64,000 bases of DNA from Algibacter sp. (GTDB lineage: Bacteria > Bacteroidota > Bacteroidia > Flavobacteriales > Flavobacteriaceae). The position numbers and the translations under genes were made by a program. Shown here piece after piece: positions 1 to 8,468 of this stretch (its first letter is position 1; every line of letters starts with the position of its first letter). The notes beneath the pieces are model-generated. The model was not told where the DNA came from, searched no databases, and saw nothing but the letters and a program-made list of their open reading frames with translations. Where the stretch lies: the NCBI RefSeq assembly GCF_029245835.1, contig NZ_JAQWOO010000080.1:1-64000 (forward strand), in the 5' to 3' direction.

Positions 1-126
1 GAAATCATACAAATTTTATCAGCATCATTACTTGATAAAACACCTGTAAATGAATTACTTATGAAATCAGATTACAATAATGTCAAAGAACTAAATACTA
101 ATCAACTGGTTTTCAACTTGTTTTAA
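1..126 (+). CDS. Transposase C-terminal fragment, IS4-like (5' end outside window)
   Basis: An open frame runs from the first base to TAA at 124-126 and gives 41 residues with the pattern LLDKTPVNELL, DYNNVKE, NQLVFNLF. From memory this resembles the C-terminal tail of IS4-family DDE transposases common in Bacteroidetes. The catalytic DDE core is upstream of the window and cannot be judged. It faces the truncated GAPDH gene and overlaps its new, foreign 3' end. The alternative is another DDE family with a similar tail; the family assignment rests on the short tail alone. Confidence 0.5.
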   Translation, partial: EIIQILSASLLDKTPVNELLMKSDYNNVKELNTNQLVFNLF

Positions 127-141
127 GTGGACACTAGTGAC
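1..141 (+). mobile_element. Right end of an IS4-like insertion sequence (partial)
   Basis: The window opens inside the 3' end of a transposase-like reading frame that stops at 126. The GAPDH gene on the opposite strand keeps family-like sequence only down to about 142, so the element boundary lies between the transposase stop codon and about 141. This stretch contains GTGGACACTAGTGA, which probably holds the terminal inverted repeat. The left end and the target duplication are outside the window, so family and exact ends are inferred. Confidence 0.55.
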
Positions 142-1389
142 ATATTTTATTTGTTCAACTAAATCGCCTTCTAAAGCATATTTTTTTAAAATAGTATTGA
201 TTCTATTAAGTGATGTTTTGGTTTCTAATTCTAAATTAAGAATAGCCAAAGACCCATTTGGAACAGGCACACGAATAGCATTAGAAGTTAATTTACCTTC
301 CAAACTTGGTAGAGCTTTTGCAACAGCGCTTCCAGCCCCAGTTTCTGTTATTACCATATTGAGTGCAGCTGCTCTACCACGACGGTATTTTTTATGAAAA
401 TTATCAACTAAATTTTGGTCGTTTGTATATGCGTGAATCGTTTCTAAATGGCCGCTTTTAACACCAAAAGAATCTTCAATGGCTTTTAAAACTGGCGTAA
501 TAGCATTAGTTGTACAAGATGCCGCAGAAAATATGTTGACTTCATCTGGATTATGTTCTCTGTGGTTTACGCCATATACAATGTTTGGTACTTCAATTCC
601 TGGTGCGGTTAATAAAACCTTTTCTACGCCTTTAGATTTTAAATGTTTACTCAACGTTTCTTTAGCTCTAAAAGCACCTGTATTATCTATCACTAATGCA
701 TTATTAATGCCGAATTTAGTATAATCAATATCCTCAGGTGTATTTGCCGTAATAATTTTTACCGTTGTACCATTAATGATCAGAGCGCTTTTTTTAGCAT
801 CAATTGAAACGGTTCCTGAAAAATCACCATGAACAGAATCGTTTCGTAACAATGAAGCTCTTTTTTCAAGTATCTGGGCGTCAATAACGCCTCTTGTAAC
901 AATAGCTCTTAAACGTAGTTGGCTACCTTTTCCAGTTCTAGTCATAAGCTCTCTAGCGACTAATCTACCAATTCTACCAAAACCATAAAGCACAACATCT
1001 TTTGGTTTAATACTTCCATTTTTACGAGCATCTTTTAACTTAGAGGCTACAAATGCTTTGGCATTGTTGTGTTTATTATCTTCTAAATGATATTCGTAAG
1101 TAAGTTTCCCAATATCTAATTTTGCTGGAGGAACATTCAGAGCTTTAATAGCTTGAGCAATTTCTACAGAATCAAAAATTGAAATTGGTTTTTGAACAAA
1201 TTGGGCAGCATATTCATGTAAGCTTAAAATCTGACTTACATTTCTATCAATTAATTGGTTTCTAAAGAGTACCAATTCAATCGATTTGTCATACCATAAA
1301 TCACTTACAGCTTTAATAAATTCTACCGTTGCTTTTCTACGATCTGCTTGAAAGGCTAGTTCTTTTTCATAAGTGTTGTTAGAACCCAT
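91..1389 (-). pseudogene. Glyceraldehyde-3-phosphate dehydrogenase, long form, C-terminus lost to IS insertion
   Basis: This belongs to the long GAPDH type with an N-terminal extension of about 130 residues found in Bacteroidetes. The NAD-binding GFGRIGR is at residues 136-142 and the catalytic Cys292 lies in SCTTN. Family-like sequence stops at Tyr416 (position 142). The last 16 residues are read out of the insertion element. Full-length relatives of about 480 residues continue for some 65 more, including the WYDNExGYS segment that helps form the NAD site and the Rossmann C-terminal helix. The product is therefore probably non-functional. Start ATG at 1387-1389. Whether another GAPDH gene covers glycolysis is not visible here. 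Confidence 0.85.
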
Positions 1390-1499
1390 GGCTTAATAGT
1401 TTAGTTTGAGGTGTGTTTGTACTAAATGATAATTAAATTTATTTAGTATTATTATAGTAAAAACACCATATTTCAAACGTTTTCGTAAGCTATTATAAT

Positions 1500-1540
1500 A
1501 AAAAAATAACCCTTCGAAAATTTAAACATTCGAAGGGTTA
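1500..1540 (-). terminator. Rho-independent terminator of the HtrA gene
   Basis: A perfect 12-bp stem (1507-1518 with 1529-1540, TAACCCTTCGAA and its complement) encloses a 10-nt loop. On the reverse strand it is followed by ATTTTTTATTAT. It lies 24 nt past the HtrA stop codon. Confidence 0.85.
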
Positions 1541-1563
1541 ATTAATTCGTTAAACGAACTATT

Positions 1564-2964
1564 TTATCTAAAATTATAACGCTCTTTTTCGCCGTTAGAA
1601 TTTATAAGCTCTATTCTTAAAGCATCAGAATCAGTGTTTTTAATGGCATTTTGAACATCATCAACAGATTTTACTTTCACATCATTTACAGATGTAATAA
1701 TGCAGCCTTCTTCAATGCCATTTCTTTTCCAATAATCAGCATACTGAGAATTTAAATCCGTTATTTTTACACCATATGGCGTTTTAAACTTCTTCAAATC
1801 AGCAGATTTAGCATTCTTAATTCTACCTACTAAAGGCATCATAAATGTATCATTTTTAGCAAGTTTTACAGGTATCGTTTTAATATCTCCATCTCTTGAC
1901 ACTTTTAAGCTTACCACATCATCAGGTCGTTTAGCACTTAAATACCCAGTTAAATCAGAAAATTTAGAAACTTTAATATTATCTATTTCTTTTATTATAT
2001 CCCCTTTTTGTACACCTCCAATATCAGCCCCAGAATCTTCAACCACACTATCAATATAAACACCTTCAGTATCTGCAACACCAATTTTTTCAGCCATCAT
2101 ACTATTTAAAGCGCCCCCTTGAATGCCTAAAATACCATTTTGTACATTGCCATATTCCATAATATCTTCAATCACCTTTCTGGCAATATTACTAGGTACC
2201 GCAAAAGAATAGCCAACATAAGAGCCTGTTTGAGAGGAAATAGCTGTATTTATACCAACCAACTCACCATTAGTATTCACTAAAGCACCCCCAGAATTAC
2301 CCGGATTTACCGCAGCATCTGTTTGAATAAAAGACTGTCTGCTTGTACCAGATAAATCCCTAGATTTTGCGCTAATTATTCCCGCAGTAACCGTAGATGT
2401 TAAATTAAAAGGATTCCCAACAGCTAAAACCCACTCGCCAATTTTGGCATTATCAGAGTCTGCAAAAGTTACAAACGGTAATTCCTCATCAGCTTCAATT
2501 TTTAGTAAGGCAATATCCGTTTTCGAATCTGCACCAATCAATTCCGCAGTGTATGTTTTATTATTATTTAAAGTAACCGATAATTCATGCGCATTTTTAA
2601 TCACATGATTATTAGTAACTATATACCCATTAGCATTAATAATTACACCAGAACCCGTACCCATTTGTGCCCGTTGTGAAGGTCTTCCAGAAAACAAATC
2701 TTGTAGCGTAAATTGTCCCGAACTTAGCGTTACATTTTTTACGTGTACAACAGCATTAACCGTGTTTTCAGCAGCAACAGTAAAATCTATTTTATCCTCC
2801 GCACTAAATAAGGTATTCATATTAGTGGTAGGTAAAAATGTGGCGTTTGTATTTTCTGCCGAAACCAAAATAGGTTGCTCTTCTTCCAAATAAAGTTTGT
2901 AGGTGCCTAATGTAAAAATGCCACCTAACGCAGAAACCAATACTAGTGTTAAAATCTTCTTCAT
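1564..2964 (-). CDS. HtrA/DegP-family periplasmic serine protease with two PDZ domains
   Basis: This is an envelope quality-control protease that degrades or refolds damaged proteins. The N-terminus has a hydrophobic export/anchor segment (residues 4-20). The trypsin-like domain shows the triad His120 (TNNHV), Asp150 (TDIALLKI) and Ser224 (GNSGG). Two PDZ domains follow, roughly 270-360 and 380-466. Length (466) fits DegP/DegQ. The gene stands alone, with its own terminator downstream and a divergent dapF upstream. No TAnnTTTG box is visible in front of it, which may mean it uses an alternative sigma factor; that is inference. DegP versus DegQ cannot be decided. Confidence 0.93.
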   Translation of the reverse strand: MKKILTLVLVSALGGIFTLGTYKLYLEEEQPILVSAENTNATFLPTTNMNTLFSAEDKIDFTVAAENTVNAVVHVKNVTLSSGQFTLQDLFSGRPSQRAQMGTGSGVIINANGYIVTNNHVIKNAHELSVTLNNNKTYTAELIGADSKTDIALLKIEADEELPFVTFADSDNAKIGEWVLAVGNPFNLTSTVTAGIISAKSRDLSGTSRQSFIQTDAAVNPGNSGGALVNTNGELVGINTAISSQTGSYVGYSFAVPSNIARKVIEDIMEYGNVQNGILGIQGGALNSMMAEKIGVADTEGVYIDSVVEDSGADIGGVQKGDIIKEIDNIKVSKFSDLTGYLSAKRPDDVVSLKVSRDGDIKTIPVKLAKNDTFMMPLVGRIKNAKSADLKKFKTPYGVKITDLNSQYADYWKRNGIEEGCIITSVNDVKVKSVDDVQNAIKNTDSDALRIELINSNGEKERYNFR

Positions 2965-3066
2965 AATTTTCAGTTTAAGTTTTATTAACGATTAAAAATA
3001 ATTATTTATTGAATCAAAAATTCAACTTTAACGACGATTTAACAACCCTACTCTCAATAATTATTT

Positions 3067-3151
3067 GGGCGTTACCACAAGTGTCGGGCTATCCGTTACA
3101 AGTCCTCGGTCGTACCTCCCTGTGGGCTTTTCACTGCTATCCCTAACGCGC
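3067..3151. repeat. GC-richer intergenic repeat, copy 1
   Basis: The segment starts GGGCGTTACC and ends CCCTAACGCG, so GCGTTA (3069-3074) is complementary to TAACGC (3144-3149). Inside are a small CAC-AA-GTG hairpin and the string CGGGCTATCCGTTAC. The same core recurs at about 27172 and in a longer form at 39892. The segment is clearly richer in G+C than its surroundings and contains no reading frame. It fills most of the 290-bp gap between htrA and dapF. Confidence 0.75.
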
Positions 3152-3239
3152 TTCCTATTCAAATTTATTCAAAAACAACAAGCTTTTAGTGTACCAGCCA
3201 AAATTCTCACTAAGCATCAAAAAATTTAAATCACTTCTT

Positions 3240-3247
3240 TATCTTTG
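3240..3247 (+). promoter_or_regulatory. Bacteroidetes -7 box for dapF operon
   Basis: TATCTTTG matches the consensus TAnnTTTG and ends 9 nt before the preferred dapF ATG at 3257. No clear TTG was seen at -33. It would drive dapF, the GNAT gene, mltG and the DUF2279 gene, which overlap or abut each other. Confidence 0.6.
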
Positions 3248-3256
3248 CAACATATT

Positions 3257-4030
3257 ATGCAACAAACCTTTTATAAATACCAAGGCACAGGAAACGATTT
3301 TGTGATGATTGATAATCGTCAACAAATATTCGACAAAAATGATACCAAACGTATCGCGTTTTTATGCGACAGACGTTTTGGCATAGGAGCAGATGGACTC
3401 ATATTATTAGAGAATCATCCAGAGTACGATTTTAAAATGGTATACTACAATGCAGATGGAAATGAAAGTTCTATGTGCGGAAACGGCGGGCGTTGTTTAG
3501 TGGCATTTGCAAAACAATTAGGCGTTATAAAAGATAAAGCCATTTTCGAGGCCATTGATGGTTTGCATCATGCAACCATAGCTAATGGTACCGTTAAGCT
3601 TCAAATGCAAGATGTTGATGTTGTCGAAGCCTATAAAAATCACATATTTTTAAATACAGGTTCTCCGCATCACGTACAATTTGAAAATGATATTGAAGAT
3701 TTCGATATAAAAGCTAAAGGGGCCAATATTCGTTACGGTGCGCCTTATAATGAAGCAGGTACTAACGTCAACTTTGTTAAGAAACAAACCGACGAAGCGT
3801 TTAGAGTAAGAACCTACGAACGTGGCGTAGAAGACGAAACCTTATCTTGTGGAACAGGCGTTACCGCCGTTGCTATTGCCATGTATTATATGGGGGAAAC
3901 CGAAAAAAATCATGTAACCCTTAATGTGGAAGGTGGAAAATTAGAGGTGTGTTTTAATGTTGAAAATAACATCTATAAAAATGTGTGGCTTATTGGTCCT
4001 GCAACATTTGTTTATAAAGGGTCTATATGA
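3257..4030 (+). CDS. dapF: Diaminopimelate epimerase
   Basis: DapF interconverts LL- and meso-diaminopimelate in the lysine and peptidoglycan precursor pathway. The two catalytic cysteines are present: Cys74 in MCGNGGRC and Cys198 in SCGTG. N-terminal YQGTGNDF is also typical. Counting from ATG 3257 gives 257 residues, the usual size. A TTG at 3245 would add four residues, but it lies inside the promoter box, so ATG is preferred. The stop overlaps the next start by ATGA (4027-4030), which suggests translational coupling. dapA, an earlier step of the same pathway, is at 20111. Confidence 0.96.
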   Translation: MQQTFYKYQGTGNDFVMIDNRQQIFDKNDTKRIAFLCDRRFGIGADGLILLENHPEYDFKMVYYNADGNESSMCGNGGRCLVAFAKQLGVIKDKAIFEAIDGLHHATIANGTVKLQMQDVDVVEAYKNHIFLNTGSPHHVQFENDIEDFDIKAKGANIRYGAPYNEAGTNVNFVKKQTDEAFRVRTYERGVEDETLSCGTGVTAVAIAMYYMGETEKNHVTLNVEGGKLEVCFNVENNIYKNVWLIGPATFVYKGSI

Positions 4031-4551
4031 TAACTTTAAAAGGCGAAAACATATATTTACGTGCTTTAGAGCCTGAAGATTTAGAGTTTATACATGCCAT
4101 TGAAAACGATGAGTCCATCTGGGAAATTAGTAATACCAACACCCCATATTCTAAGTTTTTAATCAAACAGTATTTAGACCATGCGCATAAAGATATTTTT
4201 GAAGTCAAGCAATTGCGTTTGGTTATTTCAGATTATGATAATGTAGCTTTGGGTATGATTGATTTATTCGATTTTGATTTTAAACATAGAAGGGCAGGAG
4301 TTGGTGTTTTAGTTAAAGAACCTCATGATAGATTAAAAGGTTACGGTCGTGAAGCCTTAAAATTACTAATTGATTATAGTTTTACGCAATTAGATCTACA
4401 TCAATTATATTGCAATATTTCTGAAGAAAATGATGCGAGTGTAAAATTGTTTTCTAATCAGGGATTTAAAAAAATTGGACTTAAAAAAGATTGGAACTAT
4501 GTAAACGGTTCTTTCAAAAACGAATATTTATTTCAGCTTATTAAAAATTAA
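4027..4551 (+). CDS. GNAT-family N-acetyltransferase
   Basis: A 174-residue protein of the RimJ/RimL-like GNAT type. The N-terminal LRALEPEDLEF motif and the acetyl-CoA loop region around RLKGYGREALKLL (about residues 98-112) are visible, followed by YCNISEENDASVKLFSNQGF, the usual C-terminal GNAT pattern. The acceptor is unknown. It is translationally coupled to dapF (4-nt overlap) and abuts mltG directly, so the three are probably co-transcribed. Confidence 0.85.
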   Translation: MITLKGENIYLRALEPEDLEFIHAIENDESIWEISNTNTPYSKFLIKQYLDHAHKDIFEVKQLRLVISDYDNVALGMIDLFDFDFKHRRAGVGVLVKEPHDRLKGYGREALKLLIDYSFTQLDLHQLYCNISEENDASVKLFSNQGFKKIGLKKDWNYVNGSFKNEYLFQLIKN

Positions 4552-5595
4552 ATGTATATAAAAAAGATTCTTTTAGCAATTTTAGTCATTGGCCTTATTG
4601 TGGCTGCTTTTTTTGCAAATTTTGTTTATAAGGCGATGTTGAAACCCAATACAGCTTTTAATAATGAAATAGCTTATTTGTATATTCCATCAAATGCAAG
4701 TTATGAGGTGGTTCGTAATCAATTAGAACCTTTATTGGAAGATATTGAATCTTTTGATGATTTAGCGGAACAAAAAAAATACACAACCAACATAAAAGCA
4801 GGTCGTTTTGAAATTAAAAACGGAATGACTAACAATGATATTATAAATTCTATAAGAAGTAGAAACCTACCAATTATATTGTCTTTTAATAACCAAGAAA
4901 CTTTAGAGAAGCTTGCAGGACGTGTTGCTAGCCAAATTGAAGCAGACAGTATTTCGCTTTTAAAAGCTATGAAAGACAACTCTTTTTTAGCTAAAAATAA
5001 TTTTAAAGCAGAAACCGCTTTAGGGATGTATTTGCCTAATAGTTATGAGTTTTTCTGGAATACTTCAGCTGAAACCTTCCGTAAAAGAATGCTTAAAGAA
5101 TATTCTCGTTTTTGGACAGAAACTAGAATAAAAAAAGCGCATGCTATTGGTTTATCTCAAGATCAGGTTATTACACTGGCTTCTATAGTTTATGAAGAAT
5201 CAAAACAAGCTTCAGAGCAACCAAGAATTGCAGGTGTTTATTTAAATCGATTAAGAATAGGCATGCCACTGCAAGCTGATCCTACTTTAAAATTTGCAGC
5301 ATACCAACTTCCAAAGTATAAGAATACGGTTATAAAACGTGTTTTAAATGTTCATAAAGAAATAGAATCACCTTATAATACATATAAAAATAGAGGTTTG
5401 CCACCAGGATTAATTGCTATGCCAGATATCTCAGCAATAAATGCAGTATTAAATCATGAAAACCACAAATACTTATATTTTGCTGCCGATGCTAAAAATT
5501 TTGGCTTCCATAAATTTGCAAAAAATTTAGCGCAGCATAATGTAAATGCTAGAGAATACCATAGGTATTTGTCATCTCAAGGGATAAATAAATAG
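4552..5595 (+). CDS. mltG: Endolytic murein transglycosylase MltG
   Basis: MltG cuts nascent glycan strands at the inner membrane and is thought to terminate peptidoglycan polymerisation. One N-terminal membrane helix (residues 5-26) is followed by a periplasmic LysM-like region and the YceG/MltG catalytic domain. Catalytic-site segments ASIVYEESK (about 210-218), QPRIAGVYLNRL and MPLQADPT are present, as is the C-terminal NTYKNRGLPPGLI motif. Length 347 is normal. The ATG directly follows the GNAT stop. The stop shares a base with the GTG start of the next gene. Confidence 0.93.
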   Translation: MYIKKILLAILVIGLIVAAFFANFVYKAMLKPNTAFNNEIAYLYIPSNASYEVVRNQLEPLLEDIESFDDLAEQKKYTTNIKAGRFEIKNGMTNNDIINSIRSRNLPIILSFNNQETLEKLAGRVASQIEADSISLLKAMKDNSFLAKNNFKAETALGMYLPNSYEFFWNTSAETFRKRMLKEYSRFWTETRIKKAHAIGLSQDQVITLASIVYEESKQASEQPRIAGVYLNRLRIGMPLQADPTLKFAAYQLPKYKNTVIKRVLNVHKEIESPYNTYKNRGLPPGLIAMPDISAINAVLNHENHKYLYFAADAKNFGFHKFAKNLAQHNVNAREYHRYLSSQGINK

Positions 5596-6506
5596 TGCGT
5601 TTTTCGGTAATAAAACATATTATTCTTTTTATTTTATTACCAATAGTTTCTTTTTCACAATCTAAACTAGATACCTTTTTAACTCCTAGTGATACGCTAA
5701 ATAAAACTAGGCGTAATGCTGTAATTCTTGCAGAGGCTTCTTTAGGAGCTTTAACCCTTATTGGACTTAATCAACTTTGGTATGCTGATTTTGAGCGCTC
5801 AAAATTCCAGACCATTAATGATAATAGTGAGTGGTTACAAATGGACAAGTTAGGTCATGTTTTTACATCTTATCAACTCGGGAAACATGGGGCTCAATTA
5901 TTAAACTGGAGTGGGGTTAGTGAGCGCGACCAATTATTATATGGAGCAACATTAGGATTTACGTTTTTATCAGCTGTGGAAATGTTAGATGGGTATTCTT
6001 CAGAATGGGGGTTTTCATGGGGAGATATTTTAGCTAATGGCGCAGGAACAAGTCTCTATGTTGGTCAAGAATTACTTTGGAAAGAACAACGAATTGCCTT
6101 AAAATACTCTTTTCATCAAACAAAATATGCAAATCGACGTCCAGATAAGCTTGGAGAAACCTACTTAGAGCAAATCTTGAAAGACTACAATGGGCAAACC
6201 TATTGGCTTAGTGCTAATTTACATGCATTTTTTAAAGAGAGTAAAATTCCTAAATGGTTAAATGTGGCTGTAGGCTATGGAGGAGAAGGGATGCTCTCTG
6301 GAACAAAAGATGTTGACAATGAGCTGTTAACAACTAATCAGCGTTACAGGCAGTATTATTTAAGTTTTGATTTAAATTTGAATGCGATTAGGACAAATTC
6401 AAAATTGTTAAGGTCTATTTTTGATGTTTTTAATATGATAAAAATACCGCTTCCCACCATAGAATTCAATAAAAAAAGAGCTGTATTTTATCTATTCTAC
6501 AATTAA
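5595..6506 (+). CDS. DUF2279 family protein, probably periplasmic or membrane-associated
   Basis: A 303-residue protein with an N-terminal signal segment (HIILFILLPIVSFS) and a second hydrophobic stretch (ILAEASLGALTLIGL). The DKLGHVFTSYQLG and DGYSSEWGFSWGDILANGAGT segments are, as I recall, typical of DUF2279 (YfiM-like) proteins; function unknown. The start is GTG 5595-5597, sharing one base with the mltG stop TAG, so it is translationally coupled. Its place between mltG and a lysozyme-fold protein suggests an envelope role, which is inference only. Confidence 0.75.
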   Translation: MRFSVIKHIILFILLPIVSFSQSKLDTFLTPSDTLNKTRRNAVILAEASLGALTLIGLNQLWYADFERSKFQTINDNSEWLQMDKLGHVFTSYQLGKHGAQLLNWSGVSERDQLLYGATLGFTFLSAVEMLDGYSSEWGFSWGDILANGAGTSLYVGQELLWKEQRIALKYSFHQTKYANRRPDKLGETYLEQILKDYNGQTYWLSANLHAFFKESKIPKWLNVAVGYGGEGMLSGTKDVDNELLTTNQRYRQYYLSFDLNLNAIRTNSKLLRSIFDVFNMIKIPLPTIEFNKKRAVFYLFYN

Positions 6507-6529
6507 AAATAGCACATAAACGATTAATT

Positions 6530-6559
6530 TTGAAGTTATTTAAAAAAAGTTTAATTTTG
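6530..6559 (+). promoter_or_regulatory. Bacteroidetes promoter (TTG / TAATTTTG) for lysozyme-fold gene
   Basis: TTG at 6530-6532 and TAATTTTG at 6552-6559 are separated by 19 nt, matching the Bacteroidetes -33/-7 consensus. The box ends 58 nt before the ATG at 6618, leaving a conventional leader. Confidence 0.7.
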
Positions 6560-6617
6560 CGCCCTCAAATTTCAAGGTGTATTTATTAAAAATAATATAC
6601 TGAAAAAATTTAAAATT

Positions 6618-7277
6618 ATGATAAGGAATATTGCAAGTTACACGTCATTGACGCTTACAATATTAGTTCTATTGTATGTATCGTTTCAATCTAATGAAAC
6701 TATTGGTTTAAGTAAGTATTCTACAGAAGGCTTAAACTTAAATTACACAGTAAGCATTGATGCTATTGTGAATGAAAATCAATCTCTATTAACTGATTCT
6801 GATTTTGAGTTTTCTCCTTATTTAGGGAAATCATTTGTTGGTTTTAAAGAAGCTTTGGCTTTTAAAGAGTCTGGTGGCGATTATGCATCAGTAAATACGT
6901 ATGGGTATTTAGGTAAATATCAATTTGGTTCTGAAACTTTAAAACTTATTGGGATAAATAATCCTGAAAAGTTTTTAACGAATCCTAAATTACAAGAAAA
7001 AGCATTTATTGCAAATGCAGCTCGTAACAAATGGATTTTAAGACGCGATATAAAGAATTTTGTTGGAAAACGAATCAACGGAATCATAATAACAGAATCT
7101 GGAATACTAGCGGCTGCGCACCTTGCAGGTCCTGGAAGTGTGAAAAAATACTTAAGAAGTTACGGTCTAGATAATTTTGCTGATGGATACGGTACTACAG
7201 TACATTATTATATGAAGCGTTTTTCAGGGTACGATACATCTTTTGTTAAACCTAATCAGAGAGCAAAAGCTATTTAG
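6618..7277 (+). CDS. Lysozyme/transglycosylase-fold secreted protein
   Basis: A 219-residue protein with one N-terminal hydrophobic segment (residues 7-24, signal or anchor). The central region has FKESGGDYASVNTYGYLGKYQFG (about 79-101, quoted in parts: the ESGGDY acid motif and GYLGKYQF), which resembles the catalytic region of lysozyme-like superfamily muramidases with a glutamate acid. A later AAAHLAGPGSVKKYL also fits. It probably acts on peptidoglycan outside the cytoplasm; substrate and bond are not deducible. It has its own promoter and a terminator at 7310-7346. Confidence 0.65.
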   Translation: MIRNIASYTSLTLTILVLLYVSFQSNETIGLSKYSTEGLNLNYTVSIDAIVNENQSLLTDSDFEFSPYLGKSFVGFKEALAFKESGGDYASVNTYGYLGKYQFGSETLKLIGINNPEKFLTNPKLQEKAFIANAARNKWILRRDIKNFVGKRINGIIITESGILAAAHLAGPGSVKKYLRSYGLDNFADGYGTTVHYYMKRFSGYDTSFVKPNQRAKAI

Positions 7278-7285
7278 GTTTTTAG

Positions 7286-8002
7286 TTAGCTTTTATGAAT
7301 AATAAATATGGTAGGTCTCTTGTGGAGGTCTACCTTATTTTTTTTCCATTGATTTGCAGATTGTGTTTTTATAAACTCAGTACTTAAAGTTATATCACAA
7401 GCCACACAGACATTGGTATTGTTTTCTAAAACTGCAGATAAAACCTCTAGAATCTTATTATTTCTATAAGGTGTTTCAATAAATATTTGAGACTGATTAT
7501 ATTCAAATGATAATCGTTCTAGTCTTTTAATTTCATTCTTACGTGCATCTTTATCAATAGGCAGGTAGCCATTAAACGTAAAGCTTTGGCCATTCATACC
7601 AGAGCTCATCATAGCCATTAAAATAGAAGACGGGCCAACCAAAGGAACAACTTTTATGTTTTTTTGATGTGCTAATTTTACTATATCAGCACCAGGATCA
7701 GCAACACCAGGGCAGCCAGCTTCAGATAATAAGCCAACATTAGTGCCGTTTAAACAAGGGTTTAAAAACGACGGTAAATCAGATTCCTCTGTAAACTTGT
7801 TTAAATGAAACATTTTTAGCGAAGGCTGTGATTTGTCTGGGCTAATTTTTTTTATAAACCGTCTTGCTGTTTTGTCATTTTCAACAATAAAGGTGTCAAT
7901 ATTATCAATGGCATCTTTAACTGTAATCGGTAAAACCTCTAAGGGTTCGTTGTCACCTAGAGTTGTTGGTATAAGATATAATTTGCCAATTTGATTATTC
8001 AT
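7286..8002 (-). CDS. SAM-dependent methyltransferase, RsmI-like (tetrapyrrole methylase fold)
   Basis: A 238-residue member of the family containing RsmI, the 2'-O-methylase of 16S rRNA C1402. N-terminal LYLIPTTLGD corresponds to the RsmI LYxVxTPIGN motif. LLSEAGCPGVADPG (about 90-103) and PLVGPSSILMAMMSSG are the SAM-binding signatures. It is shorter than E. coli RsmI (about 286) and its first motif is altered, which as I recall is common for a Bacteroidetes paralogue. The rRNA target is therefore inference. It is the last gene after dnaA and the phosphatase. Confidence 0.82.
   Translation of the reverse strand: MNNQIGKLYLIPTTLGDNEPLEVLPITVKDAIDNIDTFIVENDKTARRFIKKISPDKSQPSLKMFHLNKFTEESDLPSFLNPCLNGTNVGLLSEAGCPGVADPGADIVKLAHQKNIKVVPLVGPSSILMAMMSSGMNGQSFTFNGYLPIDKDARKNEIKRLERLSFEYNQSQIFIETPYRNNKILEVLSAVLENNTNVCVACDITLSTEFIKTQSANQWKKNKVDLHKRPTIFIIHKS
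7310..7346 (+). terminator. Terminator of the 6618 gene, inside the convergent methylase gene
   Basis: GGTAGGTCTC (7310-7319) pairs with GAGGTCTACC (7325-7334), two G-T wobbles included, across a 5-nt loop and is followed by TTATTTTTTTT. It lies within the last codons of the opposite-strand gene (7286-8002), where the T-tract encodes lysines. Confidence 0.65.
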
Positions 8003-8007
8003 TTAGT

Positions 8008-8457
8008 CTACAATACGTTTTTAGCAATATTATCACAAGCTTCATCTAGCATTTGATATACATTTTCAAAACCATTATCCCCTCCATAATACGGGTCTGG
8101 AACTTCATAGTTTTTTCCTGGGTGGACTTCATTCAAAATTAATTTTACTTTAGCAATATCTTCGGCATTTCTTGCTAGCTTAACCACATTTTGAAAATTA
8201 GATTCGTCCATAACATATATGAAATCAAAAAGGTCGAAATCTGAAATATCAAATTGACGTCCTCTTAAGTTTGAAATATCCAATCCGTATTTTCTTGCCA
8301 CTGCAATAGAGCGTTTATCAGGCGTACTATTTACATGATAGTTAGCGGTTCCTGCAGAATCTACTATGAAATCTTTTGAAAGTTTTGATTGCAATATACC
8401 CTCAGCTAGAGGAGAACGACAAATGTTTCCTAGGCAAACCATCAAAATTTTAGTCAT
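8008..8457 (-). CDS. Low-molecular-weight protein-tyrosine phosphatase
   Basis: The phosphate-binding loop CLGNICRS sits at residues 8-15, giving nucleophile Cys8 and Arg14. The general-acid loop DPYYGG is near residue 121. Length 149 is typical of the cytosolic family, which dephosphorylates protein tyrosines such as those of BY-kinases. The gene is 11 nt downstream of dnaA and 5 nt upstream of the methylase, so it is in one operon with the replication initiator. The physiological target is not evident. Confidence 0.93.
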   Translation of the reverse strand: MTKILMVCLGNICRSPLAEGILQSKLSKDFIVDSAGTANYHVNSTPDKRSIAVARKYGLDISNLRGRQFDISDFDLFDFIYVMDESNFQNVVKLARNAEDIAKVKLILNEVHPGKNYEVPDPYYGGDNGFENVYQMLDEACDNIAKNVL

Positions 8458-8468
8458 GATGCGGTTAT

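Noticed and set aside
3245-3256. TTG start four codons upstream for dapF
   Set aside because: The TTG is part of the -7 box; ATG 3257 gives the normal N-terminus and size.
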